Of a stretch of DNA of 64,000 nucleotides, positions 51,924 to 64,000 are shown in pieces (the first letter of the stretch is position 1; each line of letters begins with the position of its first letter). The notes under the pieces are model-generated. The model made no database searches and was not told the DNA's origin. It saw nothing but the letters and a program-made list of their open reading frames with translations. The stretch lies in assembly GCA_016647705.1 (NCBI GenBank), contig CM028338.1:34973176-35037175 (forward strand), given 5' to 3'. This DNA comes from Eucommia ulmoides. Lineage: Eukaryota > Streptophyta > Magnoliopsida > Garryales > Eucommiaceae. The translations under genes were made by a program, and so were the position numbers.

Positions 51924-52936
51924 TGTAACGATCCAATTTTCTAGAGCTGCCACTCGGTTTTTCTATTTTTATTTTTTTCGGAGAAGTAGAAGTAAGAGAC
52001 AAACCACTCTACTGTCACGCTTCCGATGCACCACTATGATAAAACATAATAACATCCACTGGCTTTATCCAACACTAGTAGTGGACCTGTCTCTAACCGG
52101 AGTACCTAAGACAAAATATTTTATCGGTGTACTGTCTTCATAATATAAAAATAATTTATAGATCAAGTATACTTATTAAACACTACTTTTATAAAATATA
52201 AATATAACCACATAATGAGTAGTAGTAAAATCCCACAAATATCATTATGATAAAACAACTGAATTTAAGTCAACCGAATATAAATCAACCAATCAAATCA
52301 GTTTTATATAATAAAATACCTGAAACAAATACTTTCCTACTAGTCATAGGATCGTTTCACCTCACGATCGGGATTTATAAATGTAGCGTAACCTCTACAA
52401 CTATGTAATATAAGGTTGTTATCAAAGTCAAGGTTATTCAATATCTCCAATGGTAGGAGCTAACACATGGTATAAACTACCATATCATGATGATAATCAT
52501 TATTGTCAACAACCACTACCATGACTACCTACAGGACTTGCCTTCTTGTCAGGTTATAATACAACATCCTACAAGACATCCCCTTCCATTACGACCAACA
52601 ATATCTCGTAAGACATGCGCTTCTGTCGGGACCACACTATGCCATAGTAGTATAATAAATAAAAGTTACTTTTCACATTTAAAAATTTACTCAATCCGTA
52701 ACGTTATAAAACCGTCAATTTTAATAAATATTTTATTTATCATAATTTAGTTCAAAAATATAATTTGATAATTTACATAGAAGATAATACACTCACCTCA
52801 AAAATTGCACTGCTAATAGGCTACCGTCAAAATATTGTCGTAACCGGCGTCGCTTGTGAACCTTTAACTGCAAGATAGAGAGAAAGTGAGCAATTTTTAA
52901 TTTTTTTTCTTAATGTATACATGTATATGTACGTCT

Positions 52937-53017
<81 letters not shown>

Positions 53018-53296
53018 TATATTTACACTTATTACTCCTAAAATAGAGATAATATTAATTATATCGTAAAACTCTTAAAATTATATTTTAATATAACATA
53101 ATAATCCCTAAATTTTTAAAAGTCAAAATTAAAATTAATATTTAACCCCCAAAATTCTCAACACTAAATTTTTAAATATCATAATGACCCCTAAAAGTTT
53201 TAGATAAAATTACAAATAATACATTTGACCCCAAATATTTTTTAAATGTTATAAAATAAAAATAAAAATATGCACATATAAAAGTCGAGTCTTACA
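51924..53296 (-). mobile_element. Solo LTR, gypsy (chromovirus-like), minus strand
   Basis: On the plus strand it runs from TGTAACGATCC to GAGTCTTACA; on the minus strand it therefore starts TGTAAGACTC, like the start of the solo LTR at 14758. It is flanked by TATAT at 51919-51923 and 53297-53301, a perfect but low-complexity duplication. Inside are the family blocks (ACTGTCTTCATAAT, CCTCACGATCGGG, TCCAATGGTAGGAGC) and a (TA)n microsatellite at about 52940-53013. No internal region is attached. Confidence 0.75.
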
Positions 53297-55200
53297 TATA
53301 TACCCTTTAAAAAATTTAATATGGATTGTTTTTATACAATTCAAATACTTAAGGGCTATTGTGTATTTTATAAGGATAAATTTACAATTTTTTTTATACA
53401 AATGAATAGGAAAAAAAGTTGACCTTTATAAAAGCTAATAGGTGTAGATAATTATAAATAATAGCTATTAGTTATAGATATAAAAAAATTAAAAGGTAAT
53501 AGGTGAAAAGTGGATCTTTAATTTTCAAAAATTTTTAGTACAATTACGTAATTCTACATATGCAAATGAATACTAATCCAAAGTTTGTTTTTTATAATAT
53601 TTATAGATTAAGCATATATATATATACACACATAAATGATATATATATGTGTGTGTGTGTGTGTGTGAGGAGAAACTGCCTCTTTCATTTTACTTTTTTT
53701 TTTTTAATCTATTTATTTGTTTCATGTGTTGTGTTGTCCTCAACGTGATAGCAACCACATTGTTGTCTTCATTTTAAGATAAAAAACAAAAAAATATTTT
53801 TATTATTTTTTTACACAAAACATCCTCTAACATAAAGAAAATATTAATTATATCCCAAAACTCTTGAAATTATTTTTTTAATATAACATAATAATTCCAA
53901 AACTTTTAAAAATCAAAATTAAAATTAACATTTATCTCCCAAAGTTTTTAAAACTAAGTTTCTAAATGACATAATAACCGCTTACAGATTTTAAAGTAAA
54001 ATTTAAATGACACAATGAACCATATTATTTTTAAAATATTCAAAAATACAAATAAAAATATTCACATGCAAAATTGGGTCTTACAATCCTTCCCCCCTAA
54101 AAAATATTTGCTTCGAAATTTTAGTTACTGATACACAAAACTATTACACCTCACCCCAAGTCCCAAGCCCAGGGTGAGACATGGCCTCGACTTGACGTTA
54201 CCTGACCAATCACAAGTATTTATAAACTATTTACTAACATAGATATTCAAAAATAATATAAATAAACTACCAACTCAAAATTCAAAGATACACATGTCCC
54301 AAATATCCCATAACAATACTGCAAAAAAAAAAAAAGTCCTTTGTGATTCATACTTGTCCTGCCAACCTAAAAAAAACGATACCACACTCTGACTCTACCT
54401 AACCCCAGCTGTGGACCCGTCTCTAGCTGAGGTACCTGAGATAAACATATTTTATCGGTGTACTGTCTTCATAATATAAAAATAATTTATGGATCAAGTA
54501 CATTTGTTAGAATCTATTTTTTAAAACAGAATAAAATCATACTGAATAATATCAAAATTCACATATATCATCAATATTATTGCGACTGAATATAAATCAA
54601 CCAATCAAATCACTTTTATATAATAAAATACCAAAAAAATACTTCCCTACTAGCCATAGGATCGTTTCACCTCACAATCGAGAGTTATAACGGTATCTTA
54701 ACCTGTACAACTGTGCAATTTAAGATTTCGATCAGTGTTGGGGCCATTCAATATCTCCAATGGTAGGATCCAACACATGGTATAAATCACCACATTATGA
54801 TGACAATCATCATCGTCAACAACAATAACAACAATCACCTGTAAGACTTGCCCTCTTGTCAAGTCACAATATAACATCTTATAGGACATGACCTACTGTT
54901 AGGACCAACAACATCTAGCGGGACATGCCCTTTTGTAGGGACCACACTATGACATAGTAGTATAATAATAAAAACTATCTTTCACATTTAACCATTTACT
55001 TGATCCATTAATGTTATGAAATAATCCATTTCAATAAATCTTTTCTTTTCATATTTTAGTAAAAAAATAAATTTTGGTGATTTATATAGAAGAAAGTATA
55101 CTTACCTCGATAATCGCATTACTATTAGGCTATCGTCAGAATATTGCTATAGTCGGCGTCGCCTGTGAACCTAACAATGACAGGGTCTTAACTAATAATT
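53297..55200 (-). mobile_element. Partial gypsy-like element, minus strand (LTR end, PPT, internal part)
   Basis: About 53810-54085 is homologous to the end of the solo LTR at 53030-53296 and stops at GGGTCTTACA. On the minus strand a purine tract (54086-54099, GGGGGGAAGGAT) abuts it, as a PPT should. Beyond it lie internal sequence (CCCAAGCCCAGGGTGAGACA) and another LTR-body-like block (about 54370-55190). The opposite LTR and all coding domains are missing. The layout parallels that of 1569-7849. Confidence 0.6.
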
Positions 55201-55500
55201 TAACTAAATAAATCTAATATGCAGTGTAATGCTTGAAATGCGTAACACTAAAGTGAAATTTTCTCATTCCCAAATTTTCGTAATTTTATAAAATTATTAA
55301 ATGCCCAATTATTTAAGTTAATATTAATTGTACAAAAATTATTATGACAACAATTACAATTTTTTTCTAATTAATAGTCTAATCTACAAAAAATATTAAT
55401 CGATTGTTAATATTATTTATTAGTCAACTAAATCTAAAAATTACCATTTTATAAAGTTTACAATTTTTCACAAGTTAAATATTTTATTTAAAATTATAAA

Positions 55501-55553
<53 letters not shown>

Positions 55554-56177
55554 TTGTATATACACACACTTGTATATTGATTGAAGCAGAGGAATTGAAG
55601 CCAAGAAGATTACCTGAAATAGGTAAAGGAAGAGAGAGAGAGAGAGAAAGTAAATGCAAAGGAGGGAGATAAAGTTTTTTTTTTTTTTTAAATATATATA
55701 TTTTTATATATATAGTAGAGTATAACCCGTGTTTAAATGTACGGGCAGAAATAAATAACCTAATATGTAGGCAATTAAGCAAAAAAAATAACAGACTCAT
55801 CACCAAAATATCATTACAGAATATACTGCAAGTACCCACAACCACAAATATAAAAAAAAAAAAAAAAAGTAATGAATTTTAATTGTTAACAGAAGTTGTT
55901 AAAATATCTCTCAATAAACCTATGCTTGAAACAAATAACAATAACTTAATTATCTCATAATATCCCCAGCTTGTAGAACATTTTTAACCAATTCCTACAA
56001 CAATCAATGAAGTTAATGAATGATTAATGATAAAAAGTTTATAAACAAAAGAGCAACGAAAAAAAATACTCATGGAATTAGCATACCAATAATTAGGTTG
56101 AGATTTTCACAATATAATTTCTGGGTAGACAATGTTCGTTGTAGAGAGAGATCTATCGTCAGAGAGAAGGACACTTA
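55201..56177. other. AT-rich intergenic sequence
   Basis: Contains a (TA)n tract at about 55507-55542, a GAGAGA run (55631-55648), and near 55715-55750 a short repeat edge with AACCCGTG...TGTACGGGCAG resembling that near 40022. No gene seen. Confidence 0.5.
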
Positions 56178-57375
56178 GGTGGCATTTGGTTTGTGTTCCC
56201 ATTTTTCTCAACCCATCCTCCTAGTTGATTTAAGTTAAGAATTATGTTTTCTTCTGGGAATAGAATTGCATTTGGTAACGACAATTTTTTTTGTGCTGGG
56301 AACAAAATCGCGTTTGGTAATCACATTATTCTGGAATTGTTTTTTCATCCAAACAAAAATCATTCAAATAAAAAAATCATCCAAACAAAAATTATTAAAT
56401 CATCCAAACAAAACCATCTCAACAGAGAATTTATCAAATCATCCTAGTAGAGAATTTATCAAATCATCCAAACAAAAAAAAATCATCCAAACAAAAAATA
56501 TCAAATCAGGGAACAACATAACAAGCTAAATACAACAACGCAAATAAACCAACCAAGGAAAAATGGGAAAGAAGCACCAGAAGCCTTCCAAATTACCAGA
56601 AACAAACGAGACTAAACACTTACAAGAACCTGGAAAAAGAACACACCAACCAACAATGCAAATACTGCCTGAAGAAGAAATACACACACTGTAGGTATTG
56701 GAAAACTTCAGTATGCATATACCATATTTGAAACCAAGAACTTGAACCCTAAATCGATTTGAAACCAAGAACCAAACTCTAAATCGATTTTAGCAATGAC
56801 ATCAAAATCGAAATCAATTTCGTGATTGATTTCAATAACGAAATCAAAATCGAACCCTAAACCAAATTTAAGAACAAAACCCTAAATCGATTTGAGTAAT
56901 GAAATTGAAATAAAAAATCGAAATTGATTTCGTTATCGATTTCAGTAACGAAATCAAAGCTGAAACCCTAAACCAAAATCAAGAACCAAACCCTAAATTG
57001 ATTTGAGCAATGAAATCGAAATCGAAACCTGTTCGATTTGAGCTTCAAAATCCTGTTCGGCAAAGATGATGGTGATGAGTTCGGCGAGAGGCAATGGCAA
57101 TGCAATATACAAGGAAGACGATGGGGACGAGTTCGGCGAAGACGATAGCGAAGAGGAAGTGGATGGCAAAGATGACAACAGGTAGGAGATGTGGAGGATG
57201 AACGATTGCGACGATTGGTAAGAGAGCAGGAAGAACGATTAGAAATGTAAAAAAAAATGAAGTTTCAAAAATGAGTGTGTTATAATTCAAAAAGGGGGGG
57301 TCTCATTAATATTTTTAGAAAATTTCAATCGTGTTCCTAAAGTTGGGTTGAGTTTTTTGGGCACAAAAAAAAAAT

Positions 57376-57418
<43 letters not shown>

Positions 57419-57555
57419 CTCATTTCCTTAGGATTTTGAGAATCAATTCTCATTTTTTGGGTTGGGTTGAGTTTTGTGTTGCCAAACATATTCCCGAAAA
57501 TCAATCCCCGAATTTTTGGGTTGAATTGGAATGGAAGCACTAACCAAACGGGGCC
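56178..57555. mobile_element. PIF/Harbinger (Tourist-like) non-autonomous element
   Basis: 1378 bp between TTA duplications at 56175-56177 and 57556-57558. Inverted ends: GGTGGCATTTGGTTTGTG and, reverse complement of the right end, GGCCCCGTTTGGTTAGTG; further inward similarity (TCCCATTTTTCTCAACCC and TCCATTCCAATTCAACCC). The TTA target and GGCCC.GTTTGGTT ends fit PIF/Harbinger. The interior has (TCATCCAAACAAAAA)n-type repeats (56345-56500), a block with AAATCGATTT motifs (56745-57030) and a long T run (57379-57418). No transposase seen. Confidence 0.75.
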
Positions 57556-57559
57556 TTAA

Positions 57560-59860
57560 TCAATTAAATGATGTGCATCTTGATAAAACAACATATAATT
57601 GGTTATGATTAAAGACTGGTGTAGTTAAATCAACTCCAACAAATTTTACAGATTGCCTTTGTGATTTATTTATTGTCATGGCATATGCCAAAGAAACAGG
57701 GAATTGTCGTTGCGTCATTTGAAATGAAAATTGAGAAGATGAAGGAGTCAAAGATATTTTAGAAATGAATGCCAGATTTTCAACTTTATCACCGATCAAA
57801 ATTCTAGCCTTGATTATACGCGAAGTACACCTAACAACCATCAACCGAGTCCTATCACAAAGTTCATCATTCAGTGCAATATTTCTTAATAATATTATAA
57901 GACAACCCATTTTAAGATCTAACTTAAACGGTGGTAATCCTAAAGGATCTAATGAATTTAAATACTCGTAAGGATAATGATTAGTAAGTTGAGAATCAAC
58001 TCCATCATCCTCTGACATTTTGTCTGTAGTATGGTATGTGATAATTTCTTCGGAAAACATCTCTAATGCTGCTAAATTTATAGTACTAACATCATCATCC
58101 AGCGCAAAAAAAATAGACCGTTTGGTTAGAAATGTAGGAGTAACAATACCAGGCATATCAAGACGTGGATAAACAAAAACTATCAATTCTCTCATATTAC
58201 GACACTTGTGTATAGTTGATGGTAATTGTACAATTTCATACAGATCGCTTCCAATCTAAAAACAATCAACAAAATTTTACAGGTTATTTACCATAAAAAT
58301 ATGACGGATGAGTTATTAAAAAATAATAACTCATTATTAAATTGAATATTACCTGTAGTAAATATTTTGAGAACTCAACATTATCAACATTTGCGCTACT
58401 TAAGCGCATATTTTCATCTAAAGTCAACACATATATATCTCTCCAAAGGAACGACCGTCTGAATAATGCAGCCACAATTTGTTGACGAATACCTTTAAGT
58501 ATAACATGTAAAATTGTTTGAATCACCTCCAAGAACAATAGTGATACCCCCGAAGGTTTTGAATTTTCACAAATATCTCATGTGTGATCTGTCGACTTGA
58601 TATAATACTATGTTGCATAGGAACTTCATCCCAAATAATTAGTTTTGCTTCTCGAAATAGCTCGGCATACAATGATTGTTTACTAAACCCACAAAATGAA
58701 TTATCAAGTATATCCAACGGAATGTGAAACGAGGAATGTGCAGTTCCATTTCCTTCAAGTAAAAATGAGGCAATACCAGACGATGCTACAGTAATTAACA
58801 ATACAACCAAGACTACGATATTTTGTTGCGATTGTATTATACAAAAATATTTTTCCAGTACCAACACCACCATTTAGAAAGAACATTTTACCTTGATTAG
58901 CAAACACTGAAGAAGTATTGCTTCATAAGAAACATGTTGCCTACCATTAAGAAGATCAATATTAACTTGTACATTTAGTTATTGCGCTTTACTCTGCATT
59001 TGTCGATGTTCCTAAATTAGTCTATTGCCAACTATCGTATTCCATTTTTTCACTGGTTGAAGCATCGATGGAAAATCAGTTAAACTCTTGCCAGACTCTT
59101 GGATAAGTTAATTCAAAAGATACAACCCATAGTCTTTTACTTGTTCTTTAGCTGGAGAGAGACTGACAAATATATTACGAAGTTTGTGAGCAAAATCATC
59201 ACATATGTCCATTGAAAATTGATGGCATAATTCGTATGGATTTGTTGGAGAACATTGTGTATGAATAACACAAAATAGTCTCGATAACTGATATTCAATA
59301 GTTATAATTGATGCCTCTTAAAGATACTGCACCCATTCACCATCATCTTCCAAAATCCCACCTACTACACATATGGCTTTGAATGTTAGATGTTTAATGT
59401 TATTGAATGATGTAAGTCTTCAAATGATCGTGGTCCTGTAACCACAGTCAATAGTAGACGAACATAAAATCATTCACCTGAATTGGACGGGGCAAAGTAC
59501 ATTCTACCAATAGCAAACCCCATTGACCATCGTATCCATACCTTTTGAGCTTTATTCCAAACAAAATATGCTGAGGAAACTCCTGATAAGTATAAACCCG
59601 TGCATTTTTATGTGCATCGCAATATGGGAAAAACGATGTCAAAGTTGAATATTGTAATTGAGCCTGAGAAACAATTGCGTTCATACACTCGTCAAGATTA
59701 AAGACAACACGATGCATCCTAGGAAAATAGAGCGCCAATCGAACAACTGTCAGAATCTCTTCATGCATGGAAAAACTAAAAAGATGCCAAGCTACTAACG
59801 CACCCCGGATTTTGATAGCGGAAGAAGTAGAGAATTGGGAAGAAGATGAAAACAAGTTTC
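57560..59860 (-). pseudogene. Helitron PIF1-like helicase, broken
   Basis: Minus-strand remains of the Helitron Rep/helicase protein, C-terminal half. In order from the right: a conserved stretch before the helicase (VVFNLDECMNAI, YTYQEFPQHILF; 59448-59855), a region with HTQCSPTNPYEL (about 59250), Walker [10 protein letters not shown] (about 58850-58890, with Ile in place of Thr after the Lys), Walker B IIWDE (about 58630), the LTLDENMRLSS segment (58284-58538), and the last motifs [13 protein letters not shown] and [11 protein letters not shown] (57560-58195). These lie in at least four frames with stops between them, so it is dead. The Rep nuclease part is not visible, and the Helitron ends were not located. 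The PIF/Harbinger element abuts its C-terminus. Confidence 0.88.
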
Positions 59861-59899
59861 ATCTCTTCCTCTGTAAGTTATCCAAATCCGTTCATTTTG

Positions 59900-60260
59900 A
59901 AAATTGTTTTTCAAGGTCTTTTCTAGGCGTCGGTTTTAAAAAACTTCTTGTGCCAATATTTTTTGTTAAAAATGGAGTCTTCACCTAGCATGGGGTTAAA
60001 TGGTGTGATAGGTCACCAGAATTTTGGAAATTCATTTTTCCTTTTGAAATGACTCGTGTTTTCTTTGATAGGTCTATGTACTAGAGATATTCTTTAAGTT
60101 CAGGAGTCAGTTATGCTTGGGGAAGGTATTAGACACCCTAAGACCCTCGTCCAAAGACGGTACCTCAGTCTAAATAGATATTCATTGTTAAACACTATCC
60201 ACGTAGTTTTCTTTGATTTACTTAAACATAAATAATTCTTTTTTTTTTTAAAAAAAAAAC
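59900..60260 (-). repeat. Tat/Ogre-type LTR fragment
   Basis: On the minus strand it carries GGTACCGTCTTTGGACGAGG, GTGTCTAATACCTTCCCC and GGTGACCTATCACACCATTT, matching in order the blocks GGTACCGTTTTCGGAC, TAACACCTTCCC and GGTGACCTAGCACACCATTT of the LTR at 9230-11346. It is a different subfamily with unclear ends. Confidence 0.7.
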
Positions 60261-60419
60261 TTTTTTAACTTTTTGTTCTTTTTATGTATTTTGACATGAT
60301 TTAATGAAAAACAGGTAAATACTACAGCTACTATTAATCAGCGACACCTAATAATAGTTTATATATAGTCAGATATGTAAATATGCAAGTTATACTAAAT
60401 AAAATAAAAACAAAGGCAT

Positions 60420-60730
60420 AGTTATTTGGATACGCGGCCGAACCCACACATGGGTTGCCTACATATCTCGAATGAGAATCAAGTCATCACTCAGTTTGTT
60501 CTAGTTAGGGTAAAGGACATGGTTTATTATTAGAGGTGTGACCGAACCCTTATGGGTTGCCTACATACTTTGGATGGTTACCAAAGATTAGATCAGACGT
60601 AGTTCAGTCTTGTCTTATTTTAAATTCAAATTCATTATTAGAGGTGTGACCAAACCCTTATGGGTCGCCTACATACTTTGGGTGGCTACCAAAGATCAGG
60701 TCAAAAGTATTTCAGTCTTTTTATGTTTGA
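60420..60730 (-). repeat. Tat-type tandem repeat (GGGTTGCCTACATA), period 108 bp
   Basis: Units starting TTATTAGAGGTGTGACC at 60527 and 60635 share AACCCTTATGGGT(T/C)GCCTAC and AGTTCAGTC/ATTTCAGTC. A more diverged unit lies at 60425-60510. GGGTTGCCTACGTA-like boxes are usual in the untranslated parts of Tat-group elements. Confidence 0.65.
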
Positions 60731-62400
60731 AAAGTTGGGTTGGTTTTGGTTGAATCTGAGTTAGTTTAGTTATGTTTTGGTTGATTATCAGTTAGTTTTG
60801 ATTGAACAAACCTGAATCACAACCTTAAAACAAACCTTTGATTTTGTCAAGAACCTCATACGAACTCATTTGCTTTGATTAGTTTAGCGTTTGTGTGTAA
60901 GTTGTGAGTTAAAAATAAAAAGAAATACCATATATTTATACCAATCCTACTCGTAACTAAGGAAAACAAGAAGGTTTCTGAAGAAGAATCATACATATCC
61001 CCGAAAGAATAGAGATCCTTATTTTATCCCTAGTTCTTAGCCACAAGAGTTTGTCGGTATAGTATATAAGTATATATGTGCATATGTGTGTTTTGTTTAG
61101 CTAAAAAAGAAAAGAAATATGATGTACTTAGGGAGAATCGTATAAACTATGTACAACTCATGGTGTGAATAGTCATTTTGTTCAAATCCGCATGCGTTTT
61201 TACCACGTGGTTGGATGATTTGACATTTTTGAATGTCTTGGCATGTTTTTGAGTGCTCTTGAATGTTTTGAATGATTTTTGTATTATTTAAGCCTAATTT
61301 GGTTGTTATAGTTGAGATTAGGTGTTTGCTTGATATTCTTGACAAAATCAAAAGCTTGTTAGGTTGTTTTTAGGGTTTGTTTGATTTTTATGTGTTAATA
61401 ACATGAAAGTAAGTGTATTATTAACATGACTATATACAAGGAAATATACACAAAATTAACGAAGAATCATAGGGGGTTTGATAAGAACATACCTACTTAG
61501 GGGATGTGGTATTCTCTAAGTGTTTACCTTCTTTTCCTTGATCATTGGTTGGCCGGTAGTTGATCGGTTCTTGCGGTTCTTTGAGTTCCTAGCCAAGAAC
61601 CTAAGAACAACAACCTACTGAGGAGATGTAGTCATCCCTAAATAGCTAACCTTCTTCCCTCATTGGCTCGGTATTGATCAATGATCATCGATCCTTGAAG
61701 TTTTTGTTCTAAGAACTTCAAAAATTCCTTGCATGGCTAAATTTTGATAGAATAACAATGTGTTTTTTTAATAAATTCACTTGAGAAGCCTAGGACCCGA
61801 GAGAGTTGCTCGAGTTTAGAAAGAGAAGCTAGACCTTTAAGTCCTAAAAAAATGAGAAGCCCAATACCCCTACGCTAGGTTTGGTTTGTTGGAATGGAAA
61901 ATGAGTGTGGTATTGGAATGAATGTGGTATTAGAATGGAATGACCATTACCATTCCTATATTTGGTGATAAACGAGATTAAACATGGTATTGGAATGACC
62001 ATTACCATTCCTACGTTTGGTTACAAAATACATTAAACATGGTATTGGAATGACCGATAAATAAAAATGAAATAATATTCTTAAATATTCAGAAATTTTA
62101 GAACAAAATTTTGGGAACATAACAAAATTATTCAAAAACAATAAACAAATGTCACCTAGGTTATCCTTTAACCTGACAAACTAAAAGGCTTGAAAATACT
62201 TTCGTGTTTCTGTTTTCCTTTTTTCTGTTCCCAAAAAAACTTATAACCGAAACAAAACAAAAAAAAAAAAATGAATGATTTGCTTATATTCTGATTTCAG
62301 GATTTTGTTGTAAAAATCAGAGAATAGAACAGAACAAATTTTTTCCTATTTTACTGATTCTGTTCTAATCATTTTGTTAATAGACTTAAGATATAGAAAC
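60731..62400. other. Repeat-derived sequence without genes
   Basis: Two direct copies of ACCTACT(T/G)AGG(G/A)GATGT(G/A)GT with CTAAC/TTTACCTTCTT after them start near 61491 and 61613. At about 61910-62060, ATGGTATTGGAATGACC(A/G) is repeated three times with CATTACCATTCCTA, resembling a MITE interior. Probably part of the neighbouring Tat-like element and later insertions. Confidence 0.45.
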
Positions 62401-62519
62401 ACCAAACTCCACTTATGCCTCATTTGTTTAGTATTTCTATTCTCATAAAATTGGGAATACAAATAAACATATGCGGGAAATGTTGTTTATTCTAAGTTTT
62501 ATATATATGTTCTAGGTTT

Positions 62520-62790
62520 TCTTGGAACAAAAACAGAAATCTAGGAACAAAAACAGAAATATGGGAACAAAAACAAAAATATGTTCCCAGATTTTTGTTT
62601 TTGTTCTTGTTCCCAGATTTCTATTTTTGTTCCCAGATTTTTGTTTTCGTTCCCAAATTTCTGTTTTTGTTTTTGTTCCCAGATTTCGTTCCCATATTTT
62701 TGTTTCTGTTCCATATTTTCTAGGAAGAGAAACATGAAAGCAACACCATCATATTTTTGTTTCTGTTCCCAGAATTTTATTTTCTGTTGT
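62520..62790. repeat. Fold-back cluster of a short unit (TGTTCCCAGATTTTTGTTTT)
   Basis: About three copies of GGAACAAAAACAGAAAT on the left (62524-62580) face about seven copies of the complementary TTCCCAGATTTTTGTT-type unit on the right (62582-62790), giving a long imperfect hairpin. Open frames here (Phe-Cys-Phe repeats on plus, Lys-Asn on minus) come from the repeat. Confidence 0.8.
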
Positions 62791-62879
62791 GAAAAATACG
62801 GAGACAGAAGTATAAGCCCTTCTTCTTACATAATACCTTATTTTATTTGGGATTAGGTAATCCTAGGATTAACTAATAC

Positions 62880-63046
62880 CTCATTTCATTTGGGATTGAC
62901 TAATCCCATGAGTTGTGGGATTAGTTATTACTTGGGAATGGAAATGAAAATCAATCCCACCAACCAAACGTAGGAATGGAATGGTTATTCCCAACTTTAT
63001 TCCAATCCCAAGATGAATCCCATGTACCAAACGGGACCCTAATATA
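62880..63046. mobile_element. MITE-like fragment
   Basis: Contains TTTGGGATT, CAATCCCA and CCAACCAAACGTAGGAATGG, and ends CATGTACCAAACGGGACCC, typical of Tourist-like or hAT-like element ends. A left end is not clear. Confidence 0.4.
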
Positions 63047-63239
63047 TAGGTTGGGGGCCTGCGCATTGGGCAATGCACATGAAATACCAGCCTCTTCCTT
63101 GGGAGGGTGTCTAGCCTAGGGGACTTTCTATCTTGTCTTGGTTTGATTTAGCTTGGAACAAATTTAGGGAAAAAGGCTAGATTCTCAAAGATTTGGTAAT
63201 CATTGGAAATAATTACCAATGATTTTCAATCATTACCTC

Positions 63240-64000
63240 TCCACCAATGAGGTTCCTTGCACATGGGTGCATTTATTACTTGATGGGATGGATCTGGTTT
63301 GGTTTAGGGGCTAAATGCTGGTTAGATCCACTATTTCAGTTTGGTCGTCATAAATGCTCCCAAGGTGCATTGTATCTAGTCCTTAGGTGTCACTTTTCAT
63401 TTAATGCAAAGTGATAAGTCATGACTTGGAGGCTGCACATTCGATTTGCTTAGGATGGAATCGGGTGAACTTTTCTTATAACCATCGGTTGGTTTCCAAG
63501 TTGCCTAGTTACCCTTAGATATTTTTATGAAAATATAGATCCTTTGAACCTAGCCGTGCTATGTCATCCAAGCATTTAATGCTTCATGGGATGTACTTTT
63601 GATGTATTACTTGGAGGCTACTCATTCGGTTTGGTTTCTGTAACGGGTTGTCACAATTCAAGGCTTTCAATTGGTTTCTAAGATATTTTGCTTAAAATAT
63701 ATAGATACCTTGAATGGGGTCTTGACATTTTATACCAAGTATTTAATTCTTTATGGGATGGGCATTCAATGCTCATTGAATGCCTTACTTAGGTGGCAAA
63801 CCGAATTGGTTTAGTTTCGATAAAGGTTGGTTCCACCTAAGTGTCTTGTCCCCTTCCTTTTCCATTTGGTAGGCAACTTCTAAGAAGGCTCCTTGGTCAT
63901 TATAAGGCTTGGTTTGTGTACCTTAAATGATGGCTAGGCCCCTTGAATGCTTGGGCCTAGGGTAGTTTGTCAAGACTACTTGGATTTGGTGAAAATCCAA
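63240..64000. repeat. Degenerate tandem repeat of about 180 bp, open at the window edge
   Basis: The box CTTGGAGGCT(G/A)C.CATTCG, decaying to CTTAGGTGGCAAACCGAAT, recurs at about 63425, 63608 and 63788 (spacing 183 and 180). It is preceded each time by a CATTTAATGC.T(C/T)ATGGGATG-like box and followed by a GGTTGGTTTCCA-like box. A more diverged unit precedes them. The array may continue beyond 64000. Confidence 0.65.

Overview
The window is nuclear DNA from a flowering plant, most likely a eudicot. It is AT-rich and packed with Ty1/copia and Ty3/gypsy LTR retrotransposons, MITE-like elements, a Helitron helicase relic and long (TA)n tracts. The only host gene I can defend is a 14-exon gene on the minus strand (28036-37817) for a PDS5C-type cohesin cofactor. 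All 14 exons join in one frame to give 1089 residues.

Left third (1-20501): one nested retrotransposon cluster. A copia element of Sirevirus type enters from the left edge, with its pol end at 1-683. Its 3' LTR (1008-20501) is split by two insertions. The first is a non-coding gypsy-like element on the minus strand (1569-7849, PBS and PPT visible). The second is a Tat/Ogre-type gypsy element (9230-20216, TSD TTGGT), which itself carries a chromovirus-like solo LTR (14758-17242, TSD CTATC). With both insertions removed, the copia LTR reads continuously and matches the LTRs of the copia element at 42.5-51.8 kb.

Middle (20502-42547): AT-rich intergenic sequence comes first. It is followed by a candidate DNA transposon (23880-26836) whose left side holds an array of the palindrome TTAACGTTAA. 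Next comes the PDS5C-like gene, whose introns hold a LINE reverse-transcriptase fragment, an Au-SINE-like fragment, a MITE-like element and TRIM-like repeats. Degenerate repeats fill the rest up to the next retrotransposon.

Right third (42553-64000): a structurally complete but coding-dead copia element (42553-51778, TSD ACTTT), a minus-strand solo LTR (51924-53296, TSD TATAT), a related partial gypsy copy, a PIF/Harbinger-like element (56178-57555, TSD TTA), a broken Helitron helicase on the minus strand (57560-59860), Tat-like LTR and tandem-repeat debris, and a degenerate tandem repeat of about 180 bp that runs off the right edge.

The retroelements do not act together as a pathway; they record successive insertions. 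The PDS5C-like gene is the only sequence with intact coding capacity. No wholly new system is proven. The palindrome array at 24-25.4 kb and the candidate transposon around it are the least explained structure and the best place to look again.
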